Shown: positions 34,177-43,303, counted from the stretch's first letter. The stretch is DNA of 64,000 nucleotides from Lacunisphaera sp. (GCA_029945445.1 JAQSCO010000060.1:62001-126000), one strand, 5' to 3'. Made by a program: numbers and translations. The notes: a model not told the origin generated them from the sequence alone.

Positions 34177-36702
34177 ATGCACCGCTTCGTCTGCTCTCTC
34201 GTCCTGTTGTTCGCCCTCACCGGTCTGGCGGCCCGTCCGTCGTCTCCGTCCGATCCGGCGGAGACCAAGATCAGGCTCCTCTCCGAGGCCCTGCACGCCC
34301 GCGACACCGGCGACACGGTGGCCGCGCGCAGGAATCTGCAGGAACTGCTCGCGCTCACGCCGAACGACGAGACCGTGAAGCGGTTGCTCGCCAGCCTGGA
34401 TCACCCGGCGCAAAGGAGAGTCAGCGTGGCCGGCGGCACCGTCGTCCCGTCCGGGCCCGAGGCGGCGGCATCCCCGGAGGTCATCCAGCTTGCGCGCGCC
34501 GAGGAGGTGCGCCTCGCCAAGCTGCTCGAGTCCGCGGGTGCCGCCGCCAAGGAGGGCCGCGCGCTGGCCCGGCAGAGCCAGTTTTCGCAGGCCCTCGAGG
34601 TGGTCGAGCGGGCCCGGGCCGGCCTGCCTGAGAACAGCCTGACCAAGGACGCCGTGGCCGAACTCGGCATGGCCAAGGCCGAGATTGCCGCCGCGCGCGA
34701 CCGGCACCTGGAGGGTATCGCCGTGGAGGCCGCGCCCAAGCCAGTCGCGGTCCCGTTGGCCGAAGCCCCGGTCGCGGCGCCGCCGACGCAAAGTGAAGTG
34801 CCCCTCCTCGTCACGCGCGGGCGCAGCCAATATCTCGCGGGCGATGCCGCCGCCGCGGCGAGGACATTCCACCGGGTCGAGGCGCTTGATCCGGCGAATG
34901 CCGACGCGGCTTATTTCCTGAAGCGCCTCGCGGGGGAAAACGCGGCGGCCGGCGCGGAACGCGCGCGAACCAGTGCGCAGATGCTCACTGAGGTGAACCA
35001 AGCCTGGCAGCGCCCGGGGGTGCTGGCCGGGAAGCCCGCGGATGTCGCCGGCGAGACGGGGTCCTGCCCCCTGCTGGCAAAGCTCAACCTCATTGTGCTG
35101 CCGAGTGTGAATTTCAGCGGCATGGAACTGAGCCGCGTCGTCAATACCCTCAGCGTCATCTCGGAGGAGTTTGACCAGACCGGCACCGGGCCGAAAGGCG
35201 TGAACATCGTCCTGCTCGACCAGGGCAGCGCGAACCCCGCGGTCAGCATCACGCTGCGCAACCTGCCGCTGAAGCGCGTGCTCGACTTCATCACCGGCTC
35301 GGTCGGCTACCAATATGAGGTGCAGGCCGATGCGGTTGTCGTGCGGCCCGGTGGCGAGCAGTCCGCGCTGGAGACCCAGTTTTTCCCCGTGTCGCGCTCG
35401 ACCGTGCTGCGCATGACCGGCAAGGGCGCGGCGGCAAATCCCGCCGGCGCGAATCCGCTGGCCGGCGGGACCACGAGCACACCCGCACCCTCGGGGGAAG
35501 GCGAGGGGCCGGCGATCCGGAATTTCCTCCAACTGGCCGGCGTGAGCTTCGACAGCGTGCCCGGCAGCACCCTGGCCTTCGACGGCTCGCAGCTCATCGC
35601 GACGCAGACGCCGCGCAACCTGGCGCGCATCCGGAACATCCTGAACCGCTACAATGAGGTCCGACAGGTCGAGATCGAGGCCAAGTTCATGGAGGTGCAG
35701 CAGGGGGCGCTCGAGGAACTCGGCGTGCAATGGAATATCGCCAAGAAGGCCACGCAGCACAGCGGCGCGTCGGTGGCGAACTACCAGACCAACAATCGTT
35801 CGATCAACGACGCGTTCTCGTTCCAAGGTGGCACACCGTCGCTGCAGATCAGCACCCCGGAGAACGGGTCGGACCTGTCGCTGCCGGTCAATGCCCCGAC
35901 GATCCCCGGCACCGTTTCACTCGGTGCGGGCGCCAACGCGCTGGCCAACATCACGGGCATCATCGGCGAGTTCGACGTCAATGCCATCGTCCGGGCCCTC
36001 TCGCAGAAAAGCGGCACGGAGCTGCTCAGCGCGCCGAAACTCACCGTGCTCTCGGGCAATCCGGCCACGATCACTGTCGCGCAGGAACTGCGTTATCCGC
36101 AGTCCTACGGACAGATCCAAAGCCAAGTCGGCACCGGGAGCAATTCCGGCGGAGGCTCGGCGGGCGTCTCGATCACGTCGGGCACGCCGCAGGAATTCGC
36201 GACGCGCAATGTCGGCGTCGAACTCAAGGTCACGCCCACAGTGGAGGAGGATGATTACTCGGTGAGCCTCGACCTGAACCCGAAAGTCACGGAGTTCGAG
36301 GGCTTCGTCGAATACGGCGGGCCCAGCGTCGCCATCTCCGGTGGCACGACCGTCACGGTGCCGCCGGGCTTCTATCAGCCGATCTTCGCCGTGCGTGAGG
36401 TCACCACCAAGGTGACCATCTGGGACGGTGCGACGCTCGTGATGGGCGGCCTGACGCGCGAGGACGTCAAGAAGGTGAGCGATAAGATACCGGTGCTCGG
36501 CAAGCTGCCGGTCGTCGGCCGGTTGTTCCGCAGCCAGGGCGAGAGTTCGCAGAAACGGAATCTGCTCATCTTCGTCACCGCCAACCTGGTCAACCCCGGT
36601 GGTTCGCTCAGGAAGCAGACCGTGTCGGGCGGGGCGCCCGGTTCGCTTTATCAAAACCCCACCATCGTGACGCCGGCCGGCGCGGCCGCGCGGGGCAAAT
36701 AG
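34177..36702 (+). CDS. pilQ: Type IV pilus secretin (Amuc_1098 type)
   Basis: 841 residues. A signal peptide (about 1-19) leads into TPR-like helical repeats (HARDTGDTVAARRNLQELL; SQYLAGDAAAAARTFHRVE) and an Ala/Pro linker. An STN-like module follows (NIVLLDQ; LKRVLDFITGSVGYQYEV), then the secretin domain, with VEIEAKFMEVQQGALEELGV, SGTELLSAPKLTVLSGN, and the membrane-insertion end TLVMGGLTREDVKKVSDKIP and LPVVGRLFR. It forms the outer-membrane pore for pilus extrusion. It is the last of the four pilus genes. The repeats before the STN domain are characteristic of the verrucomicrobial form. Confidence 0.92.
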   Translation: MHRFVCSLVLLFALTGLAARPSSPSDPAETKIRLLSEALHARDTGDTVAARRNLQELLALTPNDETVKRLLASLDHPAQRRVSVAGGTVVPSGPEAAASPEVIQLARAEEVRLAKLLESAGAAAKEGRALARQSQFSQALEVVERARAGLPENSLTKDAVAELGMAKAEIAAARDRHLEGIAVEAAPKPVAVPLAEAPVAAPPTQSEVPLLVTRGRSQYLAGDAAAAARTFHRVEALDPANADAAYFLKRLAGENAAAGAERARTSAQMLTEVNQAWQRPGVLAGKPADVAGETGSCPLLAKLNLIVLPSVNFSGMELSRVVNTLSVISEEFDQTGTGPKGVNIVLLDQGSANPAVSITLRNLPLKRVLDFITGSVGYQYEVQADAVVVRPGGEQSALETQFFPVSRSTVLRMTGKGAAANPAGANPLAGGTTSTPAPSGEGEGPAIRNFLQLAGVSFDSVPGSTLAFDGSQLIATQTPRNLARIRNILNRYNEVRQVEIEAKFMEVQQGALEELGVQWNIAKKATQHSGASVANYQTNNRSINDAFSFQGGTPSLQISTPENGSDLSLPVNAPTIPGTVSLGAGANALANITGIIGEFDVNAIVRALSQKSGTELLSAPKLTVLSGNPATITVAQELRYPQSYGQIQSQVGTGSNSGGGSAGVSITSGTPQEFATRNVGVELKVTPTVEEDDYSVSLDLNPKVTEFEGFVEYGGPSVAISGGTTVTVPPGFYQPIFAVREVTTKVTIWDGATLVMGGLTREDVKKVSDKIPVLGKLPVVGRLFRSQGESSQKRNLLIFVTANLVNPGGSLRKQTVSGGAPGSLYQNPTIVTPAGAAARGK

Positions 36703-36746
36703 GGGAATGTCGTTTACGCGCGGGAAATTTCCGCTTTGGTCGCGGC

Positions 36747-37631
36747 ATGGCGAAATGGCTTCTGGTGGACGGCTTCAACATGGCGTTCCGCGCGTTCTAC
36801 GGGATGCCCGAGCTGACCCGCGGGGACGGCTTCCCCACCGGCGCCCTGCATGGCTGGGTGAAGACGATGTGGCGGCTGCAGGACCAGGAGAAGCCGGACG
36901 CGATGCTGGTGTTCTTCGACCTCGGCGGCTCGCAGGACCGGCTGGCCCTGCACCCGGAATACAAGGCGCAGCGCAAGGAGACGCCCGAGCCGCTGGAGCA
37001 GCAGATTCCCGTCATCAAGGATCTCACGCGGTTGATGGGCCTCGTGGGCATCGAACTCGACGGCGTGGAGTCGGACGACCTGCTGGCCTCGCAGGCGCAC
37101 ATGCTGGGGCGGGCGGGCCACGACGTGCTGATCGTGAGCGCCGACAAGGATTTCGCCCAGTGCGTGGACGACCGCATCAAGATCCTGCTGCCGCCGCCGA
37201 CCGCGAACCCGAAGCTCGGCTGGCGCGTGCTCGACGCGGCCGGCGTCGTGGAGAAATTCGGCGTGCCCCCGGCGCAGATCGCGGAATACCTCGCGGTGAT
37301 CGGCGACACCTCGGACAACATTCCCGGCATCAACGGCGTCGGCCCGAAGACGGCGACGAAGTGGTTCGCCGACTTCACGACACTGGAAGGCATCATCGCG
37401 CACGCCGCGGAGCTGAAGCCCGAACGCTTCCGCGAGGCGGTGGCGAAGGACGCGGACCGGCTGCGGCTGAACCTGAAGCTGACGACCCTGCGCACGCAGT
37501 CGCCGCTGCCGCACGTGGGCCCGGGCGAGCCGCAGATGGCGCAGCTCTTTGCGTTGCTGGAGTCACTGGAAATGAAATCCAGCCTGGCGGAGGCGCGGGC
37601 GCGTTATTCAGAACAGAAGGAACTATTCTGA
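36747..37631 (+). CDS. Stand-alone 5'-3' exonuclease (PolA N-domain / ExoIX type)
   Basis: 294 residues. It has the FEN-like nuclease fold: LLVDGFNMAFRAFYG (metal Asp near 8), FFDLGGSQDRLALHPEYKAQ, ELDGVESDDLLASQ, VSADKDFAQCV, IGDTSDNIPGINGVGPKTA (helix-hairpin-helix). The length equals the 5'-nuclease domain of DNA polymerase I without the polymerase part, so it probably removes flaps or RNA primers. It follows the pilus operon by 44 bases with no terminator seen; this may be coincidental. Confidence 0.9.
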   Translation: MAKWLLVDGFNMAFRAFYGMPELTRGDGFPTGALHGWVKTMWRLQDQEKPDAMLVFFDLGGSQDRLALHPEYKAQRKETPEPLEQQIPVIKDLTRLMGLVGIELDGVESDDLLASQAHMLGRAGHDVLIVSADKDFAQCVDDRIKILLPPPTANPKLGWRVLDAAGVVEKFGVPPAQIAEYLAVIGDTSDNIPGINGVGPKTATKWFADFTTLEGIIAHAAELKPERFREAVAKDADRLRLNLKLTTLRTQSPLPHVGPGEPQMAQLFALLESLEMKSSLAEARARYSEQKELF

Positions 37632-37768
37632 ACCGGGATCACGTCTACACACTATTCAAGCCGATCTGGTCTCACTTTAAATTGAAGGGCTCAGCTGCCT
37701 GATCATGGCTGAAGCCAGGGCATAAACTGACCTTGCTAAAACGGCCCCGGCGAGGAAGAATGCAGGGC

Positions 37769-37984
37769 ATGGACAAGCAAGAGCTGATGGCGAAAATCGT
37801 CGCGAAGGTCGGCCGGGAGAAGGCGATCGACATGGTGATGCAGGCTTACAACACCGAGATGCTGACCACGCTCCTGCACCGGCTGGAGGAAAACAAGCCG
37901 AACATGATCAGCAAATTCAACCGCCGCGACCAGCTGACTGACGCGCTGACGCGGGTGCTCGAAGTCTGCGAGCTGGCGACGTGA
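37769..37984 (+). CDS. Small protein of unknown function
   Basis: 71 residues, starting MDKQELMAKIVAKVGREKAI. It is helical and charged, with no cysteines and no signal. The ATG at 37769 is preceded by AGGAAG at a usable distance; ATG at 37760 and a longer start are alternatives. Codon use resembles the neighbours, and the sequence composition is that of a real soluble protein. It follows the exonuclease by 137 bases and converges on the OmpR-type regulator. Function unknown. Confidence 0.55.
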   Translation: MDKQELMAKIVAKVGREKAIDMVMQAYNTEMLTTLLHRLEENKPNMISKFNRRDQLTDALTRVLEVCELAT

Positions 37985-38016
37985 CGGGCCACGGCCGCAG
38001 GCCGCCCGGAAGTTGA

Positions 38017-38763
38017 TCAGGCTTTCTTCGCCTCGCCCGGCGGCTCGAAGATATAGCCGATGCCGTGGACGGTCTTGAAGCAGTCGAGAGACAGGCCGTT
38101 CTTCTCGAAGGCGGCGCGGACCTTGACGATGTATTGGTCGAGCGAACGGCTGCGGATGTCGGCGTGGATGCCCCAGACGGAATGGATCAATTCCTTGCGG
38201 GTGATGACGACGCCCACATGGGCATTGAGGTGGGCGAGGATGCCCAGCTCCTTGCGGCCGATCTTGTGGGTGCCGCCGTTGGGAAACACGATCTCAAGGC
38301 GGTCGGGGTGGACCGTGGTGCCGAGGAAGTCGAACGGGCCGTCGATCGTGCGGACATTCTTGGTGACGTTGTAATCCGCCTTGCCCTCCGCGCGGCGGAG
38401 CACGGCGTTGATGCGGGCGACGAGCTCGGCGTAGCTGAACGGCTTGGTGATGTAGTCGTCGCCGCCCATGTTGAGCCCCTTGATCTTGTCATCCTCCATG
38501 CTGTTCCCGGTCAGGAAAATCGTGGGGACGTTGATATCCTGGGCCTTCAGTTCCTTGAGCAAATCAAAGCCCGAGGCATCGGGCAGGGTCAGGTCGAGCA
38601 GGAGGAGGTTGGCGAAGTTGTGCTGGAGAAAACGCAGGGCGGGGGCGCAGCGGTTGTAGGACTGCACATTCATGCCGGCATTTTCCAGCTGCTCGGTGAT
38701 GAGCTTGATCAGCTCCTCCTCGTCTTCGACGACAACAATCAGGGGACGGGGTTCAGCGCACAT
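38017..38763 (-). CDS. OmpR/PhoB-family response regulator
   Basis: 248 residues from ATG at 38763, chosen because the receiver begins directly (PLIVVVEDEEE). The phospho-acceptor is Asp57 in LLLLDLTLP, and the switch Lys lies in YITKPFSYAEL. The C-terminal winged helix has IGRKELGILAHLNAHVGVV, SVWGIHADIRSRSLDQYI and TVHGIGYIFEPPG. It is an orphan: no kinase is next to it. It is divergent from aguB with 128 bases between. Regulation of polyamine genes is only a positional guess. Confidence 0.9.
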   Translation of the reverse strand: MCAEPRPLIVVVEDEEELIKLITEQLENAGMNVQSYNRCAPALRFLQHNFANLLLLDLTLPDASGFDLLKELKAQDINVPTIFLTGNSMEDDKIKGLNMGGDDYITKPFSYAELVARINAVLRRAEGKADYNVTKNVRTIDGPFDFLGTTVHPDRLEIVFPNGGTHKIGRKELGILAHLNAHVGVVITRKELIHSVWGIHADIRSRSLDQYIVKVRAAFEKNGLSLDCFKTVHGIGYIFEPPGEAKKA

Positions 38764-38891
38764 AGTTTGAAGGTGACAGTCTCTTTTTACAATCACCGGG
38801 GGATTTGTCAAAGCCTTGTTGGGGGCTTCGAAGGGCGGCCGAGGGAGAGAGAATTCTTGTCATTCGCGAGGCGGAGCCGTTCGCTCGGCCA

Positions 38892-39767
38892 ATGAAAGTG
38901 ACGCTTGGGCTACTGCAACATGCCTGCACCGCCTCGCCGGCGGCGAATCTCAAGAAAACGCTGCAGCTGGCCGCACAGGCCGCGAAAAGGGGCGCCAGGA
39001 TCATCTGCACCCAGGAACTCTTCCGGTCGCAATATTTCTGCCAGAGCGAGAACCATGATTATTTCCAGCTGGCCGAGCGGATCCCGGGGCCCAGCACGCA
39101 GGCCTTCCAGAAACTGGCCAAGAAACACAAGGTCGTGATCATCGCCTCGCTGTTCGAGAAGCGTGCCGGCGGGCTTTATCACAATACCGCGGTCATCATC
39201 GACGCCGACGGCAAGCTCCTCGGCATCTACCGGAAGATGCACATCCCGGACGACCCGCTCTATTACGAGAAGTTTTATTTCACGCCCGGCGACACCGGCT
39301 TCAAGGCGTGGCAGACCAAGTATGGGAAGATCGGCGTGCTCATCTGCTGGGACCAGTGGTATCCCGAGGCGGCGCGGCTCACGGCGCTGCAGGGGGCGGA
39401 GATCATTTTCTACCCGACGGCCATCGGCTGGCACCCGAGCGAAAAGAAAAAGTTCGGCGCCAACCAGCACGGCGCGTGGGAAACCATCCAGCGGGCGCAC
39501 GGCGTGGCCAACGGCTGCTTCGTGGCCGTCACGAACCGCATCGGGCCGGAAAAGCCCGTCGGCGGCGACGGCATCGAATTCTGGGGCCAGAGCTTTGTCG
39601 CCGGCACCAGCGGGCAGATCCTGGCGAAGGCGAGTGCCACCGAGGAAGAGATTCTTCTCGTGCCGGTTGACCTCGGCAGCGTCGACACCACGCGCACGCA
39701 CTGGCCGTTCCTGCGCGACCGGCGCATCGACGCCTACGGCGACCTGACGAGGCGTTACATCGACTGA
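38892..39767 (+). CDS. aguB: N-carbamoylputrescine amidase
   Basis: 291 residues, from ATG at 38892 where the nitrilase fold begins (MKVTLGLLQHACTASP). The catalytic triad of carbon-nitrogen hydrolases is complete: Glu42 (CTQELFRSQYF), Lys115 (YRKMHIPDD) and Cys152 (LICWDQWYPE). RTHWPFLRDRRIDAY near the end is typical of AguB. It converts N-carbamoylputrescine to putrescine. It pairs with agmatine deiminase downstream; together they make putrescine from agmatine. A palindromic repeat lies between the two genes. Confidence 0.93.
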   Translation: MKVTLGLLQHACTASPAANLKKTLQLAAQAAKRGARIICTQELFRSQYFCQSENHDYFQLAERIPGPSTQAFQKLAKKHKVVIIASLFEKRAGGLYHNTAVIIDADGKLLGIYRKMHIPDDPLYYEKFYFTPGDTGFKAWQTKYGKIGVLICWDQWYPEAARLTALQGAEIIFYPTAIGWHPSEKKKFGANQHGAWETIQRAHGVANGCFVAVTNRIGPEKPVGGDGIEFWGQSFVAGTSGQILAKASATEEEILLVPVDLGSVDTTRTHWPFLRDRRIDAYGDLTRRYID

Positions 39768-39775
39768 TTGCCACT

Positions 39776-39834
39776 TTTGGAGGGCTCGCGTCCCCGCGAG
39801 CCTCGGCCCGCAGGGACGCGGGCCCTCCACCAAA
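39776..39834. repeat. Palindromic interspersed repeat, copy 2
   Basis: A 59-base palindromic unit in the aguB-aguA gap, near-identical in order and sequence to 26533-26589 (ending GGGCCCTCCACCAAA). The arms can pair. It starts nine bases after the aguB stop. Confidence 0.8.
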
Positions 39835-39840
39835 GCCACG

Positions 39841-40896
39841 ATGCCCGCCGCCAAATCCAAGTTAGAAACGCCCGCCGCCCTCGGTTTCCGCATGCCGGCC
39901 GAGTGGGAGCCACAAGCCGCCGTCTGGTTCTCGTGGCCGCACAACCATGCGACCTGGCCCGGACAGTTCCGGCCGATCCCTGATGTTTTCGCGGAGATCG
40001 TGGCGCAGGTCAGCCGGTTCGAGGCCGTGCGCATCAACTGCGCCGCAAAGCTTCAGCCCCGGGCGAAGCGCCTCTGCGCCGCGGCCGGCGCCGACCTGAC
40101 GCGCGTCACCTTCTACAACCACCCGACGAACGATGCGTGGTGTCGCGACCACGGGCCGATCTTCGTGAAGCGCACCCGCACGGGCGAGGTGGCGGTGACC
40201 GATTGGGTGCACAACGCCTGGGGCGGCAAATATCCACCCTACGATCTCGACAACGAAATCCCCCCGAGCATCGCGCGGAAACTCAAGCTGCGGCGCTTCG
40301 AGAACGACATGGTGCTGGAGGGCGGCTCGCTCGACGTCAACGGTGAGGGTCTGCTGCTCACGAGCGAGCAGTGCCTCTTAAACAAGAACCGGAATCCGGA
40401 CCTGACGCGGACGCAGATCGAGCAAAACCTGCGGGATTATCTCGGAGTGCAGCAGGTGCTCTGGCTGGGCGAGGGGATAGTCGGTGACGATACCGACGGC
40501 CACATCGACGACATGACGCGCTTCTTCAGGGCCGACGGCATCATCACCTGCGTCGAGCCTAACCGGCGCGACGCGAACCACCGGCCGCTGGCAGAAAATC
40601 TGGAGCGCCTGCGGTCGTTTCGCACCCCCGCCGGGAAGAAATTCGAGATTGTTGCGCTGCCGATGCCCCGGCCCTTCGGCTTCCGTGGCCAGCGCGTGCC
40701 GGCGAGCTACGCGAATTTCCTTATCATCAACGGGGCGGTCCTCGTCCCGCAGTTTCGGCAGAAACAGCGCGACGCGGAGGCCCGGGCGATCATCGGCCAT
40801 TGCTTCAAGGATCGGGCAATAATTCCCATCGACTGCCACCACCTGATCTGGGGGCTCGGCACGCTGCACTGTATTTCGCAACAACAGCCCGCTTGA
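39841..40896 (+). CDS. aguA: Agmatine deiminase
   Basis: 351 residues of the peptidylarginine deiminase-like (pentein) fold. It shows WFSWPHNHATWPGQF, NDAWCRDHGPIFV, LEGGSLDVNGEGLLL, GDDTDGHIDDMTRF, and the catalytic Cys344 in GTLHCISQQQPA. It hydrolyses agmatine to N-carbamoylputrescine and ammonia, the substrate for AguB. ATG at 39841 begins immediately after the palindromic repeat. No arginine decarboxylase is near, so agmatine comes from elsewhere in the genome. Confidence 0.94.
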   Translation: MPAAKSKLETPAALGFRMPAEWEPQAAVWFSWPHNHATWPGQFRPIPDVFAEIVAQVSRFEAVRINCAAKLQPRAKRLCAAAGADLTRVTFYNHPTNDAWCRDHGPIFVKRTRTGEVAVTDWVHNAWGGKYPPYDLDNEIPPSIARKLKLRRFENDMVLEGGSLDVNGEGLLLTSEQCLLNKNRNPDLTRTQIEQNLRDYLGVQQVLWLGEGIVGDDTDGHIDDMTRFFRADGIITCVEPNRRDANHRPLAENLERLRSFRTPAGKKFEIVALPMPRPFGFRGQRVPASYANFLIINGAVLVPQFRQKQRDAEARAIIGHCFKDRAIIPIDCHHLIWGLGTLHCISQQQPA

Positions 40897-40913
40897 CGGG
40901 TCGGAGACGAATC

Positions 40914-41375
40914 ATGAAAACCTTTGCTTTGCTAGCCCTGTGCGCGACCGCCCTGCTGGCGGGCTGTGAATCGATGTCGGATCGCATGCAGGATCGGCTC
41001 AGCGCCGTGCCGCCCAAGACGCAGACATTCGCGGCGCCCCAGGCCAAGGTCGCCGCGGCGGCCCAGCAGGCCTTCAAGCGGCTCGACTTCACCCTGACGC
41101 ACACCAAAGCCGGCCAAATCGAGGCGGTCAGCCGGATCAACTCCAGCGCAGCCTTCGCCGATGCGCGGCAGCTCGTGGCCAAGGTGCATCTGGCCGAGTC
41201 CGGACCGGGTCAAACCGACGTGGAGATCACCCTCCGGGAGGAGGTGACGAGCAAGTCATTTGGCGGGACCCACCAGCAGGACATGCGGGAGCATAGTTTC
41301 TTCGCCTTGTATTTCGCTACCTTGCAGCAGGTTTTGCAGGACGGGGCGCAGTCCTCTGCGATCGAAAAACACTGA
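40914..41375 (+). CDS. Putative lipoprotein
   Basis: 153 residues from ATG at 40914. The signal MKTFALLALCATALLAGCE ends in the lipobox LAGC, so it should be lipidated at Cys19. The mature domain is small, beta-alpha (AQQAFKRLDFTLTHTKAGQI; HLAESGPGQTDVEITLREE) and reminiscent of DUF3568-type lipoproteins. The gene starts 17 bases after aguA but has its own usable start; the longer frame to 40800 runs through aguA and is rejected. Function unknown. Confidence 0.75.
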   Translation: MKTFALLALCATALLAGCESMSDRMQDRLSAVPPKTQTFAAPQAKVAAAAQQAFKRLDFTLTHTKAGQIEAVSRINSSAAFADARQLVAKVHLAESGPGQTDVEITLREEVTSKSFGGTHQQDMREHSFFALYFATLQQVLQDGAQSSAIEKH

Positions 41376-41464
41376 CGTTTTCGCTTGCCGGTGGCGGGAG
41401 GATAAGGGAATTTGGCCATTCCGCGGCGTTCTTAGTCAGGCCGGTGTCAGCCGCGACACTCCCA

Positions 41465-41520
41465 CCGGCTTGTCCGACAGTCCAACCCTCAACCATCGGT
41501 TCCGCAAGGAACCAAGCCGG
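41465..41520 (+). promoter_or_regulatory. Structured leader of rpsA
   Basis: CCGGCTT (41465-41471) pairs with AAGCCGG (41514-41520). Inside, GGTTCC-GCAA-GGAACC (41498-41513) is a perfect hairpin with a GNRA-type tetraloop that stacks on the outer stem. It ends 48 bases before the ATG. The leader has no Shine-Dalgarno box, recalling the structured rpsA initiation region of enterobacteria. Autoregulation is inference. Confidence 0.5.
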
Positions 41521-41568
41521 AAGCCGGACGCCCTGGAGTATGCGGCCGTCGTTCCGACCACAGTCAAT

Positions 41569-43242
41569 ATGAGTTCGTTAATGCAAGACCTGCTCGCCCA
41601 GAGCTCCTTCGACAAACTGAAGGAAGGCACCATCGTCTCGGGCGTCATCACAGAAATCCGCGCCAATGAAGTCGTCGTCGATATCGGCGGCAAAGCGGAA
41701 GGCGTCATCCCCGCCAATGAGTTCGCCGATCTCGGCGAACTTCAGATTGGCTCCACCATCGAGGTCATCCTCGAGAAGCTCGAGGACAAGGAGGGCAATC
41801 CCATCCTCTCCTATGAGCAGGCCCAACAGAAGAAGAACTGGGAGAACATCCTGGTGAAATGCCAGGAGGGCTCCATCGTCCCCGGCCGCGTCAAGGCCAA
41901 GGTCAAGGGCGGCCTGATCGTCTCGATCGGCGTCGATTCCTTCCTGCCCGCATCGCACATCGACATCCAGCCGCCCAAGAACCTCGATCAATACGTCGGC
42001 CAGACCTACGACTTCAAGGTCCTCAAGATCAATCACGAGCGCCAGAACATCGTCCTGTCGCGCCGCGAGCTCATCGAGGAGCAGCGCATCAACAAGCGCC
42101 GCGACCTGCTCGAGAAGCTCCAGCCGGGCCAGATCCGCAAGGGCGTCGTCAAGAACATCACCGACTTCGGCGCGTTTATCGACCTCGACGGCATGGACGG
42201 CCTGCTGCACATCACCGACATGAGCTGGGGTCGCATCGGCCACCCGTCCGAGCTGCTGAAGCAGGGCGAGGAGATCGAGGTGATGATCATCGACATCAAC
42301 CGCGAGAAAGAGCGCGTTTCCCTCGGCCTTAAGCAGACCAAGAACAATCCCTGGGACAACATCGACCACAAGTTCCCGGTCGGTTCCAAGATCCACGGCA
42401 AGGTCGTCAATCTCGTTCCCTACGGCGCGTTTATCGAACTCGAGCCGGGCGTCGAGGGTCTCGTCCACATCACCGAGATGTCCTGGACCAAGCGCATCAC
42501 CAAGCCCTCCGAGCTGCTCAAGGTCGGCCAGGAGCTCGATGCGGTCGTCCTCGGCATCCAGAAGGAGGAGCAGAAGATCTCCCTCGGTCTCCGCCAGCTG
42601 GAGCCGAATCCCTGGGACATGGTCCGCCACAACTACCCGGTGGGCGCCCGCGTCCGCGGCAAGGTCCGCAACATGACCACCTACGGCGCCTTCGTCGAAC
42701 TCGAGGAAGGCATCGACGGCATGGTGCATGTCTCCGACATGTCCTGGACCCGCAAGATCAACCACCCGTCCGAGATGCTCAAGAAGGGCGACGAGGTGGA
42801 CGCCATCGTCCTCGACGTCGATCCGAACCAGCAGCGCATCAGCCTCGGCATGAAGCAGCTCGCGACGGATCCGTGGACCGACATCGACTCCTTCTTCCGC
42901 ATCGGCGACGTCGTCCCGGGCGTGATCTCCAAGATCACGACCTTTGGCGCCTTCGTGGAGCTGAAGGACGGCATCGACGGCATGGTGCACATCTCGCAGA
43001 TCCAGGAAGACCGCGTGGACAAGGTGAAGGACGTGCTCAAGCCCGGCCAGGAAGTCACCGCCCGCGTCATCAAGATCGACCGCGAGCAGCGCCGCATCGG
43101 CCTCTCGATCAAGGCCGCCAACTATACGGCGGAACAGCTCGCGCAGGAGACGGCGACCTACGAGCAGTTCTCGAAGAGCTCCGGCGCTTCCGACCTCACG
43201 AACCTCGGCGACATCTTCGACGAGGCGTCCAAGAAGGAATAA
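41569..43242 (+). CDS. rpsA: 30S ribosomal protein S1
   Basis: 557 residues from ATG at 41569, the same length as the six-domain E. coli protein. Six S1 modules are visible: two degenerate ones first (SGVITEIRANEVVVDIGG; GRVKAKVKGGLIVSIGVDSF), then four canonical ones (ITDFGAFIDLDGMDGLLHI; LVPYGAFIELEPGVEGLVHI; MTTYGAFVELEEGIDGMVHV; ITTFGAFVELKDGIDGMVHI). It binds mRNA on the small subunit. The frame is open to 41260, but that stretch overlaps the lipoprotein gene and the leader structure. A terminator follows. Confidence 0.96.
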   Translation: MSSLMQDLLAQSSFDKLKEGTIVSGVITEIRANEVVVDIGGKAEGVIPANEFADLGELQIGSTIEVILEKLEDKEGNPILSYEQAQQKKNWENILVKCQEGSIVPGRVKAKVKGGLIVSIGVDSFLPASHIDIQPPKNLDQYVGQTYDFKVLKINHERQNIVLSRRELIEEQRINKRRDLLEKLQPGQIRKGVVKNITDFGAFIDLDGMDGLLHITDMSWGRIGHPSELLKQGEEIEVMIIDINREKERVSLGLKQTKNNPWDNIDHKFPVGSKIHGKVVNLVPYGAFIELEPGVEGLVHITEMSWTKRITKPSELLKVGQELDAVVLGIQKEEQKISLGLRQLEPNPWDMVRHNYPVGARVRGKVRNMTTYGAFVELEEGIDGMVHVSDMSWTRKINHPSEMLKKGDEVDAIVLDVDPNQQRISLGMKQLATDPWTDIDSFFRIGDVVPGVISKITTFGAFVELKDGIDGMVHISQIQEDRVDKVKDVLKPGQEVTARVIKIDREQRRIGLSIKAANYTAEQLAQETATYEQFSKSSGASDLTNLGDIFDEASKKE

Positions 43243-43269
43243 GCCGTCGCTTCAAGCGAAACACTTCAA

Positions 43270-43303
43270 AGGCGTCCTGCGAAAGCAGGGCGCCTTTTTC
43301 TTT
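43270..43303 (+). terminator. Rho-independent terminator of rpsA
   Basis: AGGCGTCCTGC-GAAA-GCAGGGCGCCT forms an 11-bp stem with one wobble pair and a GNRA loop, followed by TTTTTCTTT. It lies 28 bases after the rpsA stop. Confidence 0.93.
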
